Part shown: positions 4,824 to 6,898 of the stretch, one piece after another | Layout: the number at the start of each line of letters is the position of its first letter | How positions within the stretch are numbered: position 1 is the first letter of the stretch | Source: JAFLCA01 sp041907145 | Lineage (GTDB): Bacteria > Bdellovibrionota_C > UBA2361 > JAFLCA01 | NCBI GenBank assembly: GCA_041907145.1 | Contig: JAYRHW010000121.1 | Coordinates: 1-6,898, forward strand | DNA length: 6,898 nt | Direction: 5' to 3' | Program-made: the position numbers and the translations under genes | The notes under the pieces: generated by a model | What the model was told of the DNA's origin: nothing | Seen by the model: the letters and a program-made list of their open reading frames with translations, nothing else | Databases searched by the model: none

Positions 4824-6215
4824 CTAACGACCTGAAGCGTTGGCGCGCTTTAGATTCTCGGGGCTCTTAAGATTAGACTCGCCCGGAGAACGGGAGGTTT
4901 CAAAAGATTGCGCGGGTAGCCCTTCGACACTACTGGACTTTTTAGGAAGCTGTAGGCGCACCCTGGTGACCCGGTTTTGGTCCACTTCTTCGACAATGAC
5001 CTTCATGCCGTCAAATGCATACTCCTCACCAGCCGACGGAATCCTGCCAGCCTGATGAATCAGATACCCGGCGATGGTGTCGTACTCCCCCTGGGGGACC
5101 GCCAAATTATGGTTGTCGTTGAGATCGTCTATCAGCATGCTCCCGTCAACCAACAGGTCCCCTGACTTCGTCTTCACCACCGGAGTTTCGTCGCTAGGGC
5201 TATCATGCTCATCGAAGATCTCTCCAACGATCTCCTCGATTAGATCCTCCACCGTGACCACTCCGTCAACGCCGCCATGCTCATCCAAAACGACGGCAAA
5301 ATGCACGGCATCGCGCTTGAATTCCTCGAGCAAGGCATCGACTCGCTTCGAATCAGAAACGAAATATGCAGGCCGCATGAAGCGCTTAATATCAAAACGA
5401 GGCGTCGTGTGCCCAACGAGCCCCATGAAGTCCTTTGCAAGCAGAATACCGCGGACGTCATCGAGCTCCGAGCCCGTAACGAGTATTCTTGAAAGCCTCT
5501 CATCAACAAAAAGCTTGGTAATCTGTTCGAGTGAGGACGACTCTTCTACAGAAACGATATCCTTGCGGGGGGTCATAACCTCCCGTACCACCGTATCCGA
5601 AAACTCGAATACGCCTTGAATCATTTCCCGCTCGTCTTCCTCGATTTCACCAGCCTCGCTGCTAAGCTCGACCATCTCGCTAATCTCCTCTGCCGAGACT
5701 ACCAGCTCGCGTTCTATCGGAATCCTAATTCCGAAGCGGCCAAAAACTTTCCCCATTAACTGCTCAAGCACATAGACGAATGGCGACAGTAGTCGGTTCA
5801 AGAGGAGGACCACCGCGGCGCTCCGGCAGAGAACTTTTTCTGGGGAGGCGAAAGCGATCGCTTTCGAAAATTGAGCTAACATCCAGCTTCCCAGCACCGC
5901 GCAAAGAACTTCTAGAAAGTGAACTATTTCGCTCCTGACGCCCGACTCGGCATACGGCCAAAGCGCCACGAATATCAGCCCGGCAACGAACGCGCACAAA
6001 TACGATCCTATTTGGAGGGATAGCAGGCAGGAGTTAGCCTTACTTAAGACGACCCGGGCATAGCGCGCGCCGACGGCGCCCTCATGGGCCAGTTCCCGTA
6101 CGTACTTACCCCGGCTGCGCGTTATGGCCACGCTGGAGAGAACCATCAAAGGATAGACAAGCGTGCAAGCTGCCAGCGCTATCCAGAAGTACAGAGCAGA
6201 GGGTCCATCATCCAT
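4824..6215 (-). CDS. CNNM/CorB-like protein: DUF21, CBS pair, CorC_HlyC domain (463 aa)
   Basis: This membrane protein belongs to the hemolysin C/CorC superfamily, in the branch with a transmembrane domain; relatives transport divalent cations such as Mg2+ or support resistance to them. Hydrophobic segments lie at about 8-30, 64-88, 97-118 and 130-152 (DUF21). A linker follows (EISEMVELSSEAGEIEEDE, 177-195), then EREMIQGVFEFSD with REVMTPRKDI (211-220), which opens the CBS pair at about 213-335. DEHGGVDGVVTVEDLIEEIV (311-330) is the family signature. The CorC_HlyC domain runs about 345-424, with PQGEYDTIAGYLI (374-386). The tail 425-463 is Ser-rich and looks disordered. The length is slightly above the usual 420-450. 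In the first helix the family's SGSE-like motif, with its conserved Glu, reads VLSSVAITRSR, so this acidic residue seems to be missing. The start ATG 6215 has only a distant AGGA. It is probably the first gene of the operon. Family assignment is firm; the transported ion is unknown. Confidence 0.93.
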   Translation of the reverse strand: MDDGPSALYFWIALAACTLVYPLMVLSSVAITRSRGKYVRELAHEGAVGARYARVVLSKANSCLLSLQIGSYLCAFVAGLIFVALWPYAESGVRSEIVHFLEVLCAVLGSWMLAQFSKAIAFASPEKVLCRSAAVVLLLNRLLSPFVYVLEQLMGKVFGRFGIRIPIERELVVSAEEISEMVELSSEAGEIEEDEREMIQGVFEFSDTVVREVMTPRKDIVSVEESSSLEQITKLFVDERLSRILVTGSELDDVRGILLAKDFMGLVGHTTPRFDIKRFMRPAYFVSDSKRVDALLEEFKRDAVHFAVVLDEHGGVDGVVTVEDLIEEIVGEIFDEHDSPSDETPVVKTKSGDLLVDGSMLIDDLNDNHNLAVPQGEYDTIAGYLIHQAGRIPSAGEEYAFDGMKVIVEEVDQNRVTRVRLQLPKKSSSVEGLPAQSFETSRSPGESNLKSPENLKRANASGR

Positions 6216-6525
6216 TGAACAAACCGGTCCTAACGTCCGTGGAAATAATGAGTGTACACCATGACTGCGGAATTGTTGCTAGAGAGCGTTACAGCATAGG
6301 CGCTGACCGCAGTTACAGAGAAGCGAGTAATGCCTGGAAATGTCTACTAAAATCAGCATATTGGTATTCTGGCGGCAGCCCCCTGTCTTGTCAAACGGAA
6401 GCTAAATATTCCGAATCACTCTTCTAGCGAGTTATCGCTAATGAGCTGAAATGCTTAATCAATCTATTCACGCATTCTGAGGCTTGATGCTACTGTGGGA
6501 CAGCTAACTTACCGCAGGTCCAGCA
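6216..6525. other. Divergent intergenic region of 310 bp with a structured leader
   Basis: This separates the CorB-like operon (minus) from the oxidoreductase gene (plus). It contains a minus-strand promoter candidate at 6366-6394. Between that and the CorB-like start lies an inverted repeat at 6264-6270 and 6307-6313 (ACTGCGG/CCGCAGT) that encloses a smaller one, AGCG/CGCT at 6285-6304. There is also a perfect palindrome, GTGTACAC, at 6252-6259. For the plus-strand gene I see only poor promoter matches. I see no small gene that I would call. Confidence 0.55.
6366..6394 (-). promoter_or_regulatory. Sigma-70-like promoter candidate for the CorB-like operon
   Basis: On the minus strand a perfect TTGACA (6394-6389) is followed by a 17-bp spacer and CAGAAT (6371-6366, 4 of 6). 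Transcription would start near 6359, giving a leader of about 145 bases before the ATG at 6215. The leader contains the nested inverted repeats at 6264-6313. Confidence 0.45.
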
Positions 6526-6898
6526 ATGAATCAGATACCGGCTCGGGAAATCCTTTGGAACGTAAATTCGCTCGCCAACGTGGTCGGGATGTACGCGCTG
6601 CTCGGGGTGGCAATGCTTGTCGGCTTGGCCGGCATCTGGCGACACGTTGAGCTCTGGACCTCCGGGAAGCCCCAGCCTGATCTAATCACAAGCCGCCTTG
6701 CCAGAATCGAAGCACTCTTCCGCTGGGCCATACTGCAGCGCGGTGTTATTCGAGAACGCTCCGCCGCCTTCGCGCATACATTAATTTACCTTGGCTGCCT
6801 GGTCCTGCTCTTCACCACCACCATGGTCTTTATCGATCATGACTTGGGCATCAGGATCTATCAGGGCGATTTTTATTTGGCAGTCACTCTGCTCAGCG
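6526..6898 (+). CDS. N-terminus of NarI/HdrD-like (Fe-S) membrane oxidoreductase, EMO/DUF224 type, cut off at the window end
   Basis: Only the first 124 residues are present. The pattern matches the N-terminal membrane domain of fused NarI-like/HdrD-like proteins. It opens with a short REILWNV start and a first helix at about 16-38. A cytoplasmic segment follows (RHVELWTSGKPQPD, then LARIEALFRWAILQRGVIRERSA). A second helix at about 83-103 includes FAHTLIYLGCLVL, and then DLGIRIYQGDFYLAVTLL enters a third helix. In relatives His84 lies where a heme b ligand is expected. Full-length members are about 650-700 residues and continue with ferredoxin-like [4Fe-4S] and cysteine-rich CCG domains. They are proposed to pass electrons from electron-transfer flavoprotein, reduced by acyl-CoA dehydrogenases, to menaquinone. 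The start ATG 6526 has a modest AGG eight to ten bases upstream. Transcription is divergent from the CorB-like operon. Without the Fe-S part the family call is good but not complete. Confidence 0.75.
   Translation, partial: MNQIPAREILWNVNSLANVVGMYALLGVAMLVGLAGIWRHVELWTSGKPQPDLITSRLARIEALFRWAILQRGVIRERSAAFAHTLIYLGCLVLLFTTTMVFIDHDLGIRIYQGDFYLAVTLLS

Noticed and set aside
5074..5619. Plus-strand Ser/Thr-rich open frame of 181 codons
   Set aside because: It is antisense to the CBS domains of the CorB-like protein, whose family match is firm.
6215..6427. Plus-strand open frame of 70 codons in the divergent intergenic region
   Set aside because: It needs a TTG start, has no ribosome site, and gives no recognisable protein.

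Overview
The window looks like a chromosomal segment of a Gram-negative-type bacterium of intermediate GC. A lipoprotein signal, a CNNM/CorB-type membrane protein and the start of a NarI/HdrD-like quinone-linked oxidoreductase all fit an anaerobically or facultatively respiring lineage, for example a deltaproteobacterial-grade or planctomycete-like group. Nothing in the window fixes the taxonomy: there is no rRNA, tRNA or diagnostic housekeeping gene.

Layout. (1) Positions 1-1448, minus strand: a long single-pass membrane protein of unknown family, cut off by the left edge. It has a helical N-terminal half, an acidic Ala/Pro-rich linker, one membrane helix, then a Pro/Ala-rich stretch. Two good sigma-70-like promoters lie just upstream. 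(2) Positions 1449-1977: intergenic, between divergent genes. It holds those promoters, several small hairpins, a pyrimidine-rich tract and a duplicated operator-like motif that runs into the next ribosome binding site. (3) Positions 1978-3195, plus strand: an orphan predicted lipoprotein with clearly more GC-rich codon use than its neighbours. (4) Positions 3196-3468: hairpins and a cluster of three GGGAC(A/T)GTCCC palindromes, two of which form a 15-bp stem that looks like a terminator for the convergent minus-strand genes. (5) Positions 3469-6215, minus strand: three co-oriented genes, probably one operon. In transcription order they are a CNNM/CorB-like DUF21-CBS-CorC_HlyC protein, a small coiled-coil protein, and a PHP-fold protein whose metal ligands are almost all replaced. 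(6) Positions 6216-6525: divergent intergenic region with a promoter candidate and a structured leader for the operon. (7) Positions 6526-6898, plus strand: the N-terminus of a NarI/HdrD-type (Fe-S) membrane oxidoreductase of the ETF:menaquinone-oxidoreductase (EMO/DUF224) type, cut off by the right edge.

The best candidate for something undescribed is the 3469-6215 operon. A membrane CorB-like protein, which itself seems to lack the usual first-helix Glu, is followed by a small coiled-coil protein and a PHP-fold protein that appears to be a pseudoenzyme. A joint sensing or scaffolding role is an inference, not something the sequence proves.
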